Shown here in pieces: positions 1 to 9,335 of a DNA stretch of 64,000 nt. The notes beneath the pieces were generated by a model that searched no databases, had not been told where the DNA came from, and was given only the letters and a program-made list of their open reading frames with translations. The stretch lies in the IMG/VR virus record IMGVR_UViG_3300042891_000711, positions 62,001 through 126,000 of that record; one strand, written 5' to 3'. The position numbers and the translations under genes are program-made. The DNA comes from a virus. Within the stretch, counting starts at the first letter, position 1. Each line of letters starts with the position of its first letter.

Positions 1-1
1 T

Positions 2-232
2 GCAGATGACGATGATGACACAATGTTCAACGGTATCGAACTTGAACTAACATGGGAAGATATTGACATGTTAGAGGAAGATATCAATCAAGGTGCACTA
101 CCTGGTACAAGTGGTTTCTTCTTTGGTGATCCGGCAGACGATTATTATCGTGAAGATGACTTAAAGTTCATTAAAGAAGCACGTAGTCAATTGTTCTTAG
201 GCTTACGTGTATTTTATAATTCAAGTTGGTAA
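2..232 (+). CDS. Hypothetical acidic protein, 5' end outside window
   Basis: The reading frame is open from base 2 and has no stop before the window edge, so the gene probably starts upstream; the first internal ATG is at 23. The visible part is 76 residues, strongly acidic (runs of Asp and Glu), ending in a hydrophobic/aromatic tail FYNSSW. I recognise no family. It is followed after 10 bases by the next gene, whose ribosome binding site (AAGGAG) sits just past this stop codon, so the two are probably co-transcribed. Confidence 0.6.
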   Translation, partial: ADDDDDTMFNGIELELTWEDIDMLEEDINQGALPGTSGFFFGDPADDYYREDDLKFIKEARSQLFLGLRVFYNSSW

Positions 233-242
233 GGAGAATAGT

Positions 243-425
243 ATGGATAAGGCAATTAAAGTAATTAAAGGTATTGGTGAAGTTGGTATTGATACTGAAG
301 CAAGTCCGGGCAATGGTCCTTACTATGTTAAGCACTATCGTACAGGCTATGATGTCTGTGGTTTTGACAGTGTAGAAGAAGCACTAATGGAGTTAGAATT
401 TGTCGAAGATGGGACATTGGCTTGA
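243..425 (+). CDS. Small hypothetical protein, 60 aa
   Basis: Start chosen at ATG 243 because AAGGAG at 232-237 lies at correct spacing; an in-frame ATG at 207 lies inside the previous gene and has no such site. The 60-residue product (MDKAIKVIKGIGEV...) is acidic at its C-terminus (EEALMELEFVEDG). No known family is recognised. Its stop overlaps the TTG start of the next gene, suggesting translational coupling. Confidence 0.65.
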   Translation: MDKAIKVIKGIGEVGIDTEASPGNGPYYVKHYRTGYDVCGFDSVEEALMELEFVEDGTLA

Positions 426-649
426 TTAACCACACGCTACAATGGTTAGGCACAAGCTGTTTGATTGCTATGTATGTGATCATGAGTTTTTATCCTGAGC
501 TATATCCTGTGAACATTATCCTTGGAGTCACCGGCGGCGTGTTTTATTTTGCCTGGAGTTTCCGTGTAGCTAACAAGCCGCAGATGTTGGTTAATGCCGC
601 AGGTATATTAGTATGTTCAGCCGGATTAGTTAAATTATACTTTACCTAA
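422..649 (+). CDS. Small integral membrane protein, 75 aa
   Basis: Starts with TTG at 422, overlapping the stop of the gene before it (TTGA). Three hydrophobic stretches are visible (about residues 7-24, 30-47 and 55-73), joined by short polar turns, so it should span the inner membrane two or three times. The layout resembles short PnuC/SemiSWEET-like or CBU_0592-type bacterial membrane proteins, but the resemblance is weak. Two other proteins of this shape occur at 16597-16827 and 52511-52801. Function unknown. Confidence 0.6.
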   Translation: MINHTLQWLGTSCLIAMYVIMSFYPELYPVNIILGVTGGVFYFAWSFRVANKPQMLVNAAGILVCSAGLVKLYFT

Positions 650-657
650 CATTCGAC

Positions 658-673
658 TTAAATAAGTATATAA
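658..673 (+). promoter_or_regulatory. T4-type late promoter candidate
   Basis: TTAAATAAGTATATAA resembles the T4 late promoter core TATAAATA. It lies just after the preceding stop and about 20 bases before the TTG start of the IF-1 gene. Confidence 0.4.
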
Positions 674-689
674 TAAGGAAACAGCCACA

Positions 690-905
690 TTGGCAAAAGA
701 AGAAGTCTTAAAATTCAGTGGAGTAGTCGAAGAAGTACTAGGCAATTCCATGTTCAGAGTTAAATTAGAAAACAATCACACTGTAATAGCGTATATTGGC
801 GGTAAACTGCGTAAGTTTACTATTAAAATTATTCTTGGTGATAAGGTTGATGTTGAAATGTCACCTTATGACTTATCTAAAGCACGAATCGTATATAGGA
901 AATAA
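690..905 (+). CDS. infA: Translation initiation factor IF-1
   Basis: Bacterial IF-1 is an S1-type OB-fold protein that sits in the ribosomal A site during initiation. The 71-residue product has family length and near-complete family pattern: MAKEEVL start, [12 protein letters not shown], the GGKLRKF loop (GKMRKN in bacteria), then [18 protein letters not shown] at the C-terminus. The start is TTG at 690 with AAGGAA at 676-680. A complete IF-1 in a phage is uncommon and probably supplements or biases host initiation during infection. It is followed one base later by the Fe-S carrier gene, with the ribosome binding site of that gene inside its end. Confidence 0.92.
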   Translation: MAKEEVLKFSGVVEEVLGNSMFRVKLENNHTVIAYIGGKLRKFTIKIILGDKVDVEMSPYDLSKARIVYRK

Positions 906-906
906 C

Positions 907-1230
907 ATGATTACATTACAACCAACTGCTATTGCAAAACTTAAAGAATTATTTGCTGAAGAAGATAATCCAAATATAAAACTACGTGTTTTTGTACAAG
1001 GTGGTGGATGCTCGGGTTTTCAATATGGATTTACCTTTGACGAAGAAGTTAACGAAGACGACTTTGATCTAGAGTTTGATGGTGTACGTTTACTAGTAGA
1101 CAGCATGAGTTCAAGTTACTTACAAGGTGCAGAAATTGAATATGTTGAAAGCATAAATGGCAGTTCTTTTAGTATTAAAAATCCACAGGCAACAACTACT
1201 TGTGGATGTGGTAGTAGTTTTTCAGTTTAA
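907..1230 (+). CDS. erpA: A-type iron-sulfur carrier protein (ErpA/IscA family)
   Basis: A-type carriers receive Fe-S clusters from the scaffold and pass them to target apoproteins. The 107-residue product shows the three invariant cysteines: GGGCSGFQY near residue 37 and CGCGSSF at the C-terminus. The start is ATG 907, preceded by AGGAAA; a longer in-frame reading from 796 lies inside infA and is not believed. Spacing (CxGCG close to the end) fits ErpA-like proteins. Similar proteins occur in aquatic T4-like phages, where a role in maturing host or phage Fe-S enzymes has been proposed. A terminator follows immediately. Confidence 0.9.
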   Translation: MITLQPTAIAKLKELFAEEDNPNIKLRVFVQGGGCSGFQYGFTFDEEVNEDDFDLEFDGVRLLVDSMSSSYLQGAEIEYVESINGSSFSIKNPQATTTCGCGSSFSV

Positions 1231-1246
1231 CTAATTTTACCCAACA

Positions 1247-1270
1247 AGCCCGCCGAGTGCGGGTTTTTTA
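1247..1270 (+). terminator. Rho-independent terminator after erpA
   Basis: Stem CCCGC (1249-1253) pairs with GCGGG (1259-1263) around a 5-base loop, followed by six T residues (1264-1269). It closes the infA-erpA transcript before the tail-fibre genes. Confidence 0.85.
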
Positions 1271-1303
1271 TTGACTAGACAAATTAAACAATAATAGTTT
1301 TAA

Positions 1304-1312
1304 CATAAATAC
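1304..1312 (+). promoter_or_regulatory. T4-type late promoter candidate
   Basis: CATAAATAC, 26 bases before the start of the first tail-fibre gene and downstream of a terminator. It matches the T4 late core TATAAATA at seven of eight positions and probably drives the tail-fibre operon 1339-8828. Confidence 0.6.
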
Positions 1313-1338
1313 TTAAACAAGTATATTAGAGTGAAACT

Positions 1339-3291
1339 ATGACCATAACTACAGCACAATTTATTGCAATTAATACCGGACTTGTAGCAAATGACGGAAC
1401 CGGAGATGATTTACGCACAGCGTTTACTAAAGTAAATGATGCGTTTGCTAATATTGCAGATATTGGTTTCAATGCAGCAAATATCAGTGCCAGTGGTGCT
1501 ATCGAAGTAACCGGAAATGTAACTGCTGGAAATGTTAGTGCTACAAATTTATACGGTCTTATTCAGACCCCAACACAATCACAAATTACATCACTTGGCA
1601 CATTAACTGGTGCAAATATTAGTGGCGTCACACGTATTACAAATACTACTCAATCATTACAATTTAACAGCGGTGCATTAGTAATTGATGGTGGTGTTGG
1701 TATTGCTAAAGACGTATATATTCAAGGCAATTTGTATGTTGCTAATGCACTTGCAACTAGTGTAACAACCTTAGTATCGACTAGCCCGTTGGTATTTTTT
1801 GATACTGTTCCATCATATCCGTATAACTTTGACATTGGCTTCTTTGGAAGATTTACCGGTGGCGTTGGGAATTTAAGTCAGTTAACTGGCTTTGTGCGCA
1901 ATGATGCTGACGGTAAATGGAATTTATTTAGTAATGTAGCAAATGCTACAGTTACCACACAAATGTCATTGACCAATGCCAAATATGATACGTTAGTACT
2001 AGGTAATATCGAAATTAACTCACCTACACCAACTGCAATTACCAACGGTGGTACAACTGCTACTGGTAATATTGGTGCTAGTGGTGCAACATTTAACTAT
2101 GGTTATTTTACTAATCTAGTTGGAACACTACAAACAGCGACACAAAATAATATCACATCAGCAAGTGCATTGGCTACTGTTGGTACAATTACTTCCGGAA
2201 CATGGAGTGCTTCGTTTGGAAATGTAAGTGGTGCAAACTTAACTGTATTAACTGCAGGTAATTTGATAGGTACTATACCAAGTACAGTCATGAGCAATTC
2301 AACTGTACACGTTGGTACAACTGCAATTCCGTTAGATCGTGCAAGTGCTATACAAACATTAAGTGGTGTAAGCATCGATGGTAGTGCTGGATCTGTTGCT
2401 GCCAGCGCACTTACGGGCGCAGCATTGCCAACTGCGGTCGTAGGTTCGAACTTACAATCGGTGGGTACTCTCGGGTCATTAGCAGTAACTGGTAACATAA
2501 GAACAAACGGCACGTTAATAGCCAATGGTGCTGTAGCAAGTACATCAACCGCAACTGGAGCATTACTGGTAACAGGCGGAGTTGGTGTCACTGGTAATAT
2601 TAATGCGGCCGGTAGTGTAACTGCACCAACATTTATTGGTAATGTAACTGGCAACATAACTGGTAACATAACTGGTAATACCGCAGGTACGCATATAGGT
2701 GCAGTAGTAGGCAATGTAACTGGTAATGTAAGTGGGTCAGCGTTAACAGTAACACAAGCGGCACAATCAGCAATCACATCACTAGGAACATTAACGGGAT
2801 TAACCGTAAGTGGCACAATCGCTGCTAGTACAAACAATACCATTAATATAGGTGCTGTAGGTACAACATTTGCCACAGTATTTGCTACTACATTTAGTGG
2901 TGTATCAACTACAGCAAGATATGCTGACTTAGCAGAAAATTATCTAAGTGACTCTAAATACGAAGCTGGCACGGTAGTAGTATTTGGTGGCGATAAAGAA
3001 ATTACAACTACACAATTATTTGCCGATACTGCCGTAGCTGGAGTTATATCAACTAACCCTGCATATTTGATGAACGATGCATTAGATGGGCAGCCAGTGG
3101 CATTACGCGGTCGTGTTCCAGTAAAAGTACAAGGTTTTACTAGAAAAGGTGATTTGTTAGTTACAGGTAATATTCCCGGTGTTGCAGTAAGTGTTGGCCG
3201 TGATGGCAAATACGGATATGCTGTATTTGCCAAAGCATTAGAAAATAAGACCACCACTGATGTTGGTGTTATCGAAGCAGTGATTATTTAA
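1339..3291 (+). CDS. Tail fibre / virion surface protein, 650 aa
   Basis: The N-terminus (INTGLVANDGTGDDLRTAF) is a pattern seen at the start of tail-fibre-like proteins of aquatic T4-like phages. The centre is made of short Gly/Thr/Val/Asn beta repeats, including GNVTGNITGNITGN near residue 435, as expected for a fibrous trimer. The last ~130 residues (from RYADLAENY, including FGGDKEI, VAGVISTNPAYLMN and PVALRGRVPVKV) form a conserved C-terminal domain known from cyanophage fibres. It heads a three-gene late operon. Receptor binding or fibre assembly is inferred from architecture only. Confidence 0.75.
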   Translation: MTITTAQFIAINTGLVANDGTGDDLRTAFTKVNDAFANIADIGFNAANISASGAIEVTGNVTAGNVSATNLYGLIQTPTQSQITSLGTLTGANISGVTRITNTTQSLQFNSGALVIDGGVGIAKDVYIQGNLYVANALATSVTTLVSTSPLVFFDTVPSYPYNFDIGFFGRFTGGVGNLSQLTGFVRNDADGKWNLFSNVANATVTTQMSLTNAKYDTLVLGNIEINSPTPTAITNGGTTATGNIGASGATFNYGYFTNLVGTLQTATQNNITSASALATVGTITSGTWSASFGNVSGANLTVLTAGNLIGTIPSTVMSNSTVHVGTTAIPLDRASAIQTLSGVSIDGSAGSVAASALTGAALPTAVVGSNLQSVGTLGSLAVTGNIRTNGTLIANGAVASTSTATGALLVTGGVGVTGNINAAGSVTAPTFIGNVTGNITGNITGNTAGTHIGAVVGNVTGNVSGSALTVTQAAQSAITSLGTLTGLTVSGTIAASTNNTINIGAVGTTFATVFATTFSGVSTTARYADLAENYLSDSKYEAGTVVVFGGDKEITTTQLFADTAVAGVISTNPAYLMNDALDGQPVALRGRVPVKVQGFTRKGDLLVTGNIPGVAVSVGRDGKYGYAVFAKALENKTTTDVGVIEAVII

Positions 3292-3299
3292 GGTATATT

Positions 3300-6200
3300 A
3301 TGGCATTACCAAAGTGGATTACTCCGGCAGGACAATTAGGAATCGTACCAGAAACTGAGTACTATGAATATAACTTGGATGCATACGATGCAACTGGTGG
3401 TACATTAGTTTATAGTCACATCTCAGGTAAGTTACCCTTAGGTATACAATTGATACCCACTGGTAAATTACAAGGTATTCCAATAAGTGAGTTAGGCGGC
3501 GACAGAAATGTCACCTATACATTTACCATCAGAGTAAAAAATTCTACCACAAACGGAGTGTCAGATAGAACATTTAATATTACAGTATCTAATGTTGCTC
3601 CCCCAATTATTATACCACGTGATGTTGATTTAGGTATATACTTCGATGGCACTATAGTTAATATACAATTAGAAGCAGTCGAATCTACCCCTGGCGCAAA
3701 TTTGATTTGGCGCAAAAGTAGTGGTGAATTGCCGCCGGGATTGTCCATTTCTGCGGCCGGATTAATATATGGATATATCGAACCAATCGTTGGGCCAGGT
3801 CCTGGTAGCGATCCAGGATGGGATCAAACTCCGTGGAATATACTTGGCTGGGATTTTTCATTAATAGCAATTAGTAAAGCATTTACTTTCACCGTGGAAG
3901 TTTCTGATGGTGTTAACTACGATGCAACTCCATACAGAATATTAATAGTACCACAGGATGCACTTCAAGCAGATGCTACTACAATTACAACAGATACCAC
4001 AGAAAGTGGTGGAGACGAACTTACCATTGATGTTGGTGCAAGACATGAACCAATTATAGTAACTACACAAGTCGAATTAGAACCACAGCGACAAAGCAGT
4101 TACTTTTCATTCCAAATTGTTGGATTAGATTTAAATGGTGATGTATTGCAGTATATATTGCCTGCTACCGAAACTGGCAAATTCGATGAAGAATTACTAG
4201 TCGGGCCAGAAAGTCCTTATATCAATTCAACTTTGATCGGCGGTAATTTATTTGTAGGTGTTAATTCAACTATTAATTCCACTGAGCCTGCATTATTATC
4301 AGGTGATGATATTAAGGTATTAAGTTTAACCAGCCCAGATGAATTAAATTGGTATAATGCCACCGTAAACAATTACATTAAATTAAGATTGACTGGTAAT
4401 AAAGTAATTACTGGTTCTGTTGGTAATTTTATCACACAGGCAATAAGCGGTGCCAACGCTACAATATCTAGTATTAGTACTACAACGGGTAGTATAGAAG
4501 TTGCAGGCAATGTTATTGTTGGTAGTTTAGAAATACGTGGTAATACCAACATAGGTACACTTTCAGTTTCAAACCAATTAATTACAGCAAATGTGGGCGA
4601 TTTTATTACGCAAGTTAGTGGATCTGCAAATGCCACAGTTCGAGCAAATGTAGTAAGTTCATTATCTGTACCAATTGAATTAACCTCAGGTGTATTTACT
4701 AATGGCTCCGAAAATATAAAAATTAATGGTAGTACCATTAATGCATATCCAGTATCTTCTACATTCGATGATATATTAGTCACTGCCAACATTGGCGATA
4801 TAATAACACAAACAAGTAGTGGTGCAACTGCTACTGTAACTGCAAATGTTGTATCTGTAGTCGAAATACCAGTAGTGTATACCAGCGGAACATTTACGTT
4901 TAATTCAGGCAATATACAAATTAATTCTACAAATATAAATGCGTATCCTCGTTTATTTACAGGAACCGTAAATCCAGTAGGAGTTACTGCTAATGTAGGC
5001 GATGTAATAACACAAACAAGTAGTGGTGCAACTGCTACTGTAACTGCAAATGTCGCATCAGCACTGGTTATCCCAGTAACGTTCACTTCGGGTATATTTA
5101 CTACAGGATCTGGCAATATCACAGTTGGTGCAACTAATGTACCAGCACACCCAACTAACATCGCGGCAGAAGCTGATGTGGGTATGGTATATAACAGTGC
5201 AAATAATTTTCTATTAGATTCAGCTGCCGCTTCGGCGATTGTATATATTAATTATGTTAGTACTGGGGCAACACCTACATCTGTAATCAGTGTTGGGGTA
5301 ACACTGGGATTGATATCAACTGAAGGCACTGTTGGATTTGATGAAGCTAAATTTGATCAAAGCCCGCTGGCTATTGCTGAAGGTATAACTTTAGATATAG
5401 ATTCTGGATGGTTAACTGGACGATTGCCAACTTTAACTGCCAACGAAACTAATTATCTATTTGAAGTGTTAGTGTACAAACGAGATTATCCTGCATACCA
5501 AACCAGTGGACTATTCACATTAACTGTGTTAGGCGATTTAAACAATAAAATTAACTGGATTACCCCAAGTGATTTGGGTACTATTGAGAATGGTCGTGTA
5601 AGTGATTTGTCTATTAATGCAGTATCCACCAAAGGTAAAAATGTACAATATTCATTGACACCAGCATCTGCACATCGATTGCCACAGGGACTAAAACTTA
5701 TCCCTAGTGGACTAATATCTGGCAGAGTTAGTTTTGAATTGTTTAGTTTAGATCAAGGCACTACATTCTTGGATGGAACTATACTCGGCGATGCAACTAC
5801 AACATTTGATGCTACATATACATTCACTGTCACTGCTCGTGATTATGATAACAGTATCACAGCGGATCGTACATTTACTATTCGAGTACTTAATAGAAAT
5901 ACTATGCCATATGAAGATTTATATCTTAAATCTCTGTCATCAAAAGAACAACGTGCGCAATTTACATCAATTATGCGCAACACATCTATATTTCCGCCAA
6001 ATCTAATATATCGTAATGATGATCCATATTTTGGCCTGGCGGATACTATAAAAACATTATTTTTACCAGGATTGAATCCAAGTTTATTATCAGAATATGC
6101 GGCGGCGGTATCGACTAACCACTACGAAAAAAGAATTACATTGGGTAATGTAAAAACAGCAGTTGCTCGAGATAGTAACTTTAATATCAAATATGAAGTT

Positions 6201-7310
6201 GTGTATTTAGAAGTGACTGATGATAATACAAATGCAGATGGCCAAGGGCCAGCAGATATACAATTTCCGGCCATGGCCACTCCGTATTATGATTATGAAG
6301 GAAATACTTACACTACTGCATACCCAAATTCTTTCAGTAATATGAAAGATGTTACTGTTTCGGCATTGGGATATGCTAATAAAGGGGCATTGCCTGACTG
6401 GATGACCAGTAGACAAGCAAATGGTTTCATACTTGGATTTACTCGTGCAGTAGTACTTGCGTACACTGTACCAGGTGCAAGTAGTTTAATTGCTTATAGA
6501 TTTGCGCAACAAGACTTTAATGTCAACGAAATTGACTTTACCGTTGATAGATATCAAGTTGATAATATATACACGGCTAATTACGATATTACTGCTGGTG
6601 CATTTATTACCAGTAGAGAAACAACCTTTGACCGTTATCCTGGATTATCCAGTGTGTTTGTGGCCACTGGCACAGTTGATTATGCTGTGAGTATATCATA
6701 TGAAAGTATCAACAATCGTGCAAAATCATCTATTATTAGTCTTGGTGGTTTAGATGGTATTAAGTCCTTCAAAGATGGTGAAACACTAGTATTTGCACGC
6801 CAAGAATTTAGACAAGATCAAAACGATATCGGTGATTACAACCAAGGGTGGAATGATGTTGCTACAGTGTGGGGCGGAGATTCTTGGGATTATGATAATA
6901 ACACAGCTACCTTGATAGATGATCTAGGATGGGATGCCGCTAGCGCAGTCCCTGGATATAGAGAAAATAATCTTGATCCAACGGTAGATAACGAACGTAT
7001 CGGCATATGGCGTATTAACATCGCAACTGATGGTATGGTTACCTTAACCTACCTACAAGAAGTATCATTCTATAATAAATTATACGTGAGAAATGGTTAC
7101 ACCTACGGTGCAACTAATATCTACTATGATCCAGTTATCAAACCAGGTAATTTAATACCAAATTACAGTATTATACCAGAAGAAGTAAAAATATTATCCA
7201 CACAATTTGACGGAAATGGTACACGTTTCTACAGCTATCGAGATAGTTATACTATACCTGAAGCCGGAGATAAATACATTAAATTTAGTAAACTCGGAGT
7301 ATTTAATTAA
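3300..7310 (+). CDS. Large virion protein with putative Ig-like domains, 1336 aa
   Basis: Several putative-Ig (He_PIG) modules are visible by the pattern LPxGLxLxxxGxLxG: LPLGIQLIPTGKLQGIP, LPPGLSISAAGLIYG and LPQGLKLIPSGLISG. Between them lies a repeated beta unit, ANVGDxITQxSSGATATVxANV, four copies at about residues 375-600, two of which are nearly identical at DNA level. The C-terminal ~450 residues are non-repetitive and rich in Tyr and Asp. The protein lies between two fibre-type genes (8 and 0 bases away), so it is probably a tail or baseplate-associated surface protein. No enzymatic motif is seen. Confidence 0.7.
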   Translation: MALPKWITPAGQLGIVPETEYYEYNLDAYDATGGTLVYSHISGKLPLGIQLIPTGKLQGIPISELGGDRNVTYTFTIRVKNSTTNGVSDRTFNITVSNVAPPIIIPRDVDLGIYFDGTIVNIQLEAVESTPGANLIWRKSSGELPPGLSISAAGLIYGYIEPIVGPGPGSDPGWDQTPWNILGWDFSLIAISKAFTFTVEVSDGVNYDATPYRILIVPQDALQADATTITTDTTESGGDELTIDVGARHEPIIVTTQVELEPQRQSSYFSFQIVGLDLNGDVLQYILPATETGKFDEELLVGPESPYINSTLIGGNLFVGVNSTINSTEPALLSGDDIKVLSLTSPDELNWYNATVNNYIKLRLTGNKVITGSVGNFITQAISGANATISSISTTTGSIEVAGNVIVGSLEIRGNTNIGTLSVSNQLITANVGDFITQVSGSANATVRANVVSSLSVPIELTSGVFTNGSENIKINGSTINAYPVSSTFDDILVTANIGDIITQTSSGATATVTANVVSVVEIPVVYTSGTFTFNSGNIQINSTNINAYPRLFTGTVNPVGVTANVGDVITQTSSGATATVTANVASALVIPVTFTSGIFTTGSGNITVGATNVPAHPTNIAAEADVGMVYNSANNFLLDSAAASAIVYINYVSTGATPTSVISVGVTLGLISTEGTVGFDEAKFDQSPLAIAEGITLDIDSGWLTGRLPTLTANETNYLFEVLVYKRDYPAYQTSGLFTLTVLGDLNNKINWITPSDLGTIENGRVSDLSINAVSTKGKNVQYSLTPASAHRLPQGLKLIPSGLISGRVSFELFSLDQGTTFLDGTILGDATTTFDATYTFTVTARDYDNSITADRTFTIRVLNRNTMPYEDLYLKSLSSKEQRAQFTSIMRNTSIFPPNLIYRNDDPYFGLADTIKTLFLPGLNPSLLSEYAAAVSTNHYEKRITLGNVKTAVARDSNFNIKYEVVYLEVTDDNTNADGQGPADIQFPAMATPYYDYEGNTYTTAYPNSFSNMKDVTVSALGYANKGALPDWMTSRQANGFILGFTRAVVLAYTVPGASSLIAYRFAQQDFNVNEIDFTVDRYQVDNIYTANYDITAGAFITSRETTFDRYPGLSSVFVATGTVDYAVSISYESINNRAKSSIISLGGLDGIKSFKDGETLVFARQEFRQDQNDIGDYNQGWNDVATVWGGDSWDYDNNTATLIDDLGWDAASAVPGYRENNLDPTVDNERIGIWRINIATDGMVTLTYLQEVSFYNKLYVRNGYTYGATNIYYDPVIKPGNLIPNYSIIPEEVKILSTQFDGNGTRFYSYRDSYTIPEAGDKYIKFSKLGVFN
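4801..4849 (+). repeat. 49-base perfect direct repeat, copy 1
   Basis: Bases 4801-4849 are identical to 5005-5053. Both encode ITQTSSGATATVTANV inside the Ig-like virion protein, 204 bases (68 codons) apart. Confidence 0.9.
5005..5053 (+). repeat. 49-base perfect direct repeat, copy 2
   Basis: Second copy of the repeat at 4801-4849. The offset is a multiple of three, so loss or gain of the unit would keep the reading frame. Confidence 0.9.
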
Positions 7311-8828
7311 ATGTCATCAATTAACCCAAATAACATTAACGGAAGCTATCCTATTGCTGGTCAAGATAATGACTCGCAGGGATTTCGTGATAATTTCACA
7401 AACGTTAAAAACAACTTAACCTTTGCTAAGACAGAGATAGAAGATTTACAAACTAATGCTATTTTAAAAACTGGACTAGCAGGTACTACATTAAACAATG
7501 AAATGAATTATGCGCAGATTAAAGGTGCACAATTAATTAAGACAGTTGAAACAATCAAAGATTGGGCAACACAAACTTCAGTTGAAATTAGCTTTGCAGA
7601 TGGTCACTACCAAAAAGTAACTACCGGTGGCCCATTCACTATTAGTGCATTTACTGGTTGGCCAACAAGTCAATTATATGCTAAATTAAGACTTGAAATT
7701 TATATTTCTACTCCATTAACCGATACAGTAACATTGCCAAGTGCAGTTTCTGTAGGACTTACAAATATACAAGGAGCTGTTGGACAAACTATTACATTCC
7801 CAACTGCTGGTTCATATGTATTTGAATTCACAACATACAATGCAGGTACTACAATTACCATTAATGATTTAACCCGTAATTACAATATAGTATCGGGATC
7901 ATCGACATTTAGTACAATCCAAGTTAGTACATTGGCTAATATTACTAGCAATGTTATATCGACATCAACAACTACAGGTGCATTGAAAGTAGCTGGTGGT
8001 GCAGGTATTGTAGGTAATTTATATGTAGGCGGGGATCTTGTTGTTACTGGTGCATTAGTTGACCCAGCAAATATATTCGAAGTAACAGTAGATGATGATG
8101 GTTCTGGCGCGCAAGAAGTATTTTTTCTAAATGGTACAGAATTAAAAACTAATACTGGTACAGAATTTGGTCTACGTTTTTATCCCGGAAACACATATAG
8201 ATTTGATTTAAGTGATGCTACTAATTTACTTGCTCCATTAAGATTTTCCACTACTCCGGATACTGCGGTTCCTGCATCAATTACTCCGTATACTACGGGA
8301 GTAACATCGTCTGGCCTCTCAGGCAATGTAGGCGCTTATATACAAATAACCATTGAATCTGATACCCCTACGTTATATCTATACGGTGATGAAACTGGTA
8401 CTATGATGGATACTAGTTTAGTTGGTGCTGCGCTTCCTATAGGAAGTGGAATTGACGCAAATGGTGATTCAACTATCACTGGTGACTTTACTGTTACTGG
8501 TAATTTGACTGTTGGTGGTGCAAAAATTGACACCGGCTATCAATATAGTGCCGCAACGACTGGTTTTAACCAAACTGTTGGTGCTAGTGTATCGCGTGTA
8601 ATTTATAACCCAGCCGGCACATTAGCCAACGGTACATTAACTTTACCAGCAGGTAATGTTGAAGCTAAAGTTGTTACTGTATCAAGTACTGCTAATATCA
8701 CCGCATTCCAAGTATTACCGAGTGTAGGTACAACATTAGTACCAAGTGCCAACGTTACATTAACTGCTGGAACAAGTGTATCATACTTTTACCATGCATC
8801 AGAAACTAAATGGTATAAAATAGGTTAA
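7311..8828 (+). CDS. Tail fibre-like structural protein, 505 aa
   Basis: Starts directly after the stop of the Ig-like protein. The N-terminal region (NPNNINGSYPIAGQDNDSQGFRDNFTNVKNNL) is a pattern I associate with fibre-like structural proteins of marine T4-like phages. The middle contains Thr/Gly/Val beta repeats (STTTGALKVAGGAGIVGNLYVGG, shared in style with the gene at 1339) and the C-terminus ends in an aromatic SYFYHASETKWYKIG. Third gene of the late fibre operon. Role in host contact is inferred. Confidence 0.7.
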   Translation: MSSINPNNINGSYPIAGQDNDSQGFRDNFTNVKNNLTFAKTEIEDLQTNAILKTGLAGTTLNNEMNYAQIKGAQLIKTVETIKDWATQTSVEISFADGHYQKVTTGGPFTISAFTGWPTSQLYAKLRLEIYISTPLTDTVTLPSAVSVGLTNIQGAVGQTITFPTAGSYVFEFTTYNAGTTITINDLTRNYNIVSGSSTFSTIQVSTLANITSNVISTSTTTGALKVAGGAGIVGNLYVGGDLVVTGALVDPANIFEVTVDDDGSGAQEVFFLNGTELKTNTGTEFGLRFYPGNTYRFDLSDATNLLAPLRFSTTPDTAVPASITPYTTGVTSSGLSGNVGAYIQITIESDTPTLYLYGDETGTMMDTSLVGAALPIGSGIDANGDSTITGDFTVTGNLTVGGAKIDTGYQYSAATTGFNQTVGASVSRVIYNPAGTLANGTLTLPAGNVEAKVVTVSSTANITAFQVLPSVGTTLVPSANVTLTAGTSVSYFYHASETKWYKIG

Positions 8829-8843
8829 TTTCTACCAAACCCA

Positions 8844-8891
8844 TTGACTCCTTAGCGATATTACTATATACTAGTAGTATAACTAAGGAGT
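8844..8891 (+). promoter_or_regulatory. Sigma70-type promoter inside nested inverted repeats
   Basis: The -35 is TTGACT (8844-8849), the spacer 17 bases, and the -10 TATACT (8867-8872). The -10 is part of a 15-base palindrome TATACTAGTAGTATA (8867-8881). A second, outer inverted repeat pairs ACTCCTTAG (8847-8855) with CTAAGGAGT (8883-8891), and the right arm contains the ribosome binding site of the next gene. Confidence 0.75.
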
Positions 8892-8900
8892 TTCTCATTT

Positions 8901-9335
8901 ATGCAAATTGATTTAAACAAATATTCAGACTTCGTAAAAGAAGTAACTAGCCAACCTAGTAACGACTTAACTACTTTTATGAATCGTTTAGATGACCTAG
9001 ATGGTAATTATGACCACGAAACACAATCACACGGTCCGGATGTTAATGTTTCTTTACTAATAACAGCATGCTTAGGACTAGCAGCAGAGTCCGGCGAGTT
9101 TTGCGAAATTCCAAAGAAAATGTTGTTTCAAGGTAAGCCACTTACAGAAGAAAATCTATTCCACATGAAACGTGAGCTTGGTGATATTATGTGGTATTGG
9201 GTAAATGCATGTCGTGCGTTGCGACTAGACCCTAATGATGTTGTTGCTGAAAATGTACGCAAATTAGAATCACGTTATCCTGGCGGAAGTTTTGATGCCT
9301 ACTATAGCGAGAATAGACAAGACGGAGACCTATAA
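8901..9335 (+). CDS. mazG: MazG-like nucleotide pyrophosphohydrolase
   Basis: MazG-family enzymes hydrolyse NTPs or dNTPs (or alarmone-like nucleotides) to monophosphates. The 144-residue product carries the all-alpha metal-binding pattern: AAESGEFCEIPKK at about residues 66-78 (ExxE) and KRELGDIMWYWVNAC at about 94-108 (ExxD). The start follows a clear AAGGAG. It is transcribed from its own host-type promoter and the ribosome binding site is embedded in an inverted repeat. In phages this protein is thought to tune host nucleotide pools. Confidence 0.85.
   Translation: MQIDLNKYSDFVKEVTSQPSNDLTTFMNRLDDLDGNYDHETQSHGPDVNVSLLITACLGLAAESGEFCEIPKKMLFQGKPLTEENLFHMKRELGDIMWYWVNACRALRLDPNDVVAENVRKLESRYPGGSFDAYYSENRQDGDL

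Noticed and set aside
2103-2876. Long minus-strand open frame antisense to the first tail-fibre gene
   Set aside because: Low-complexity Val/Pro/Ala text mirroring the Thr/Gly/Asn repeats of the fibre; no ribosome binding site and no recognisable domain. The same applies to 4373-5161, 34612-35172 and 35617-35877 on the minus strand.
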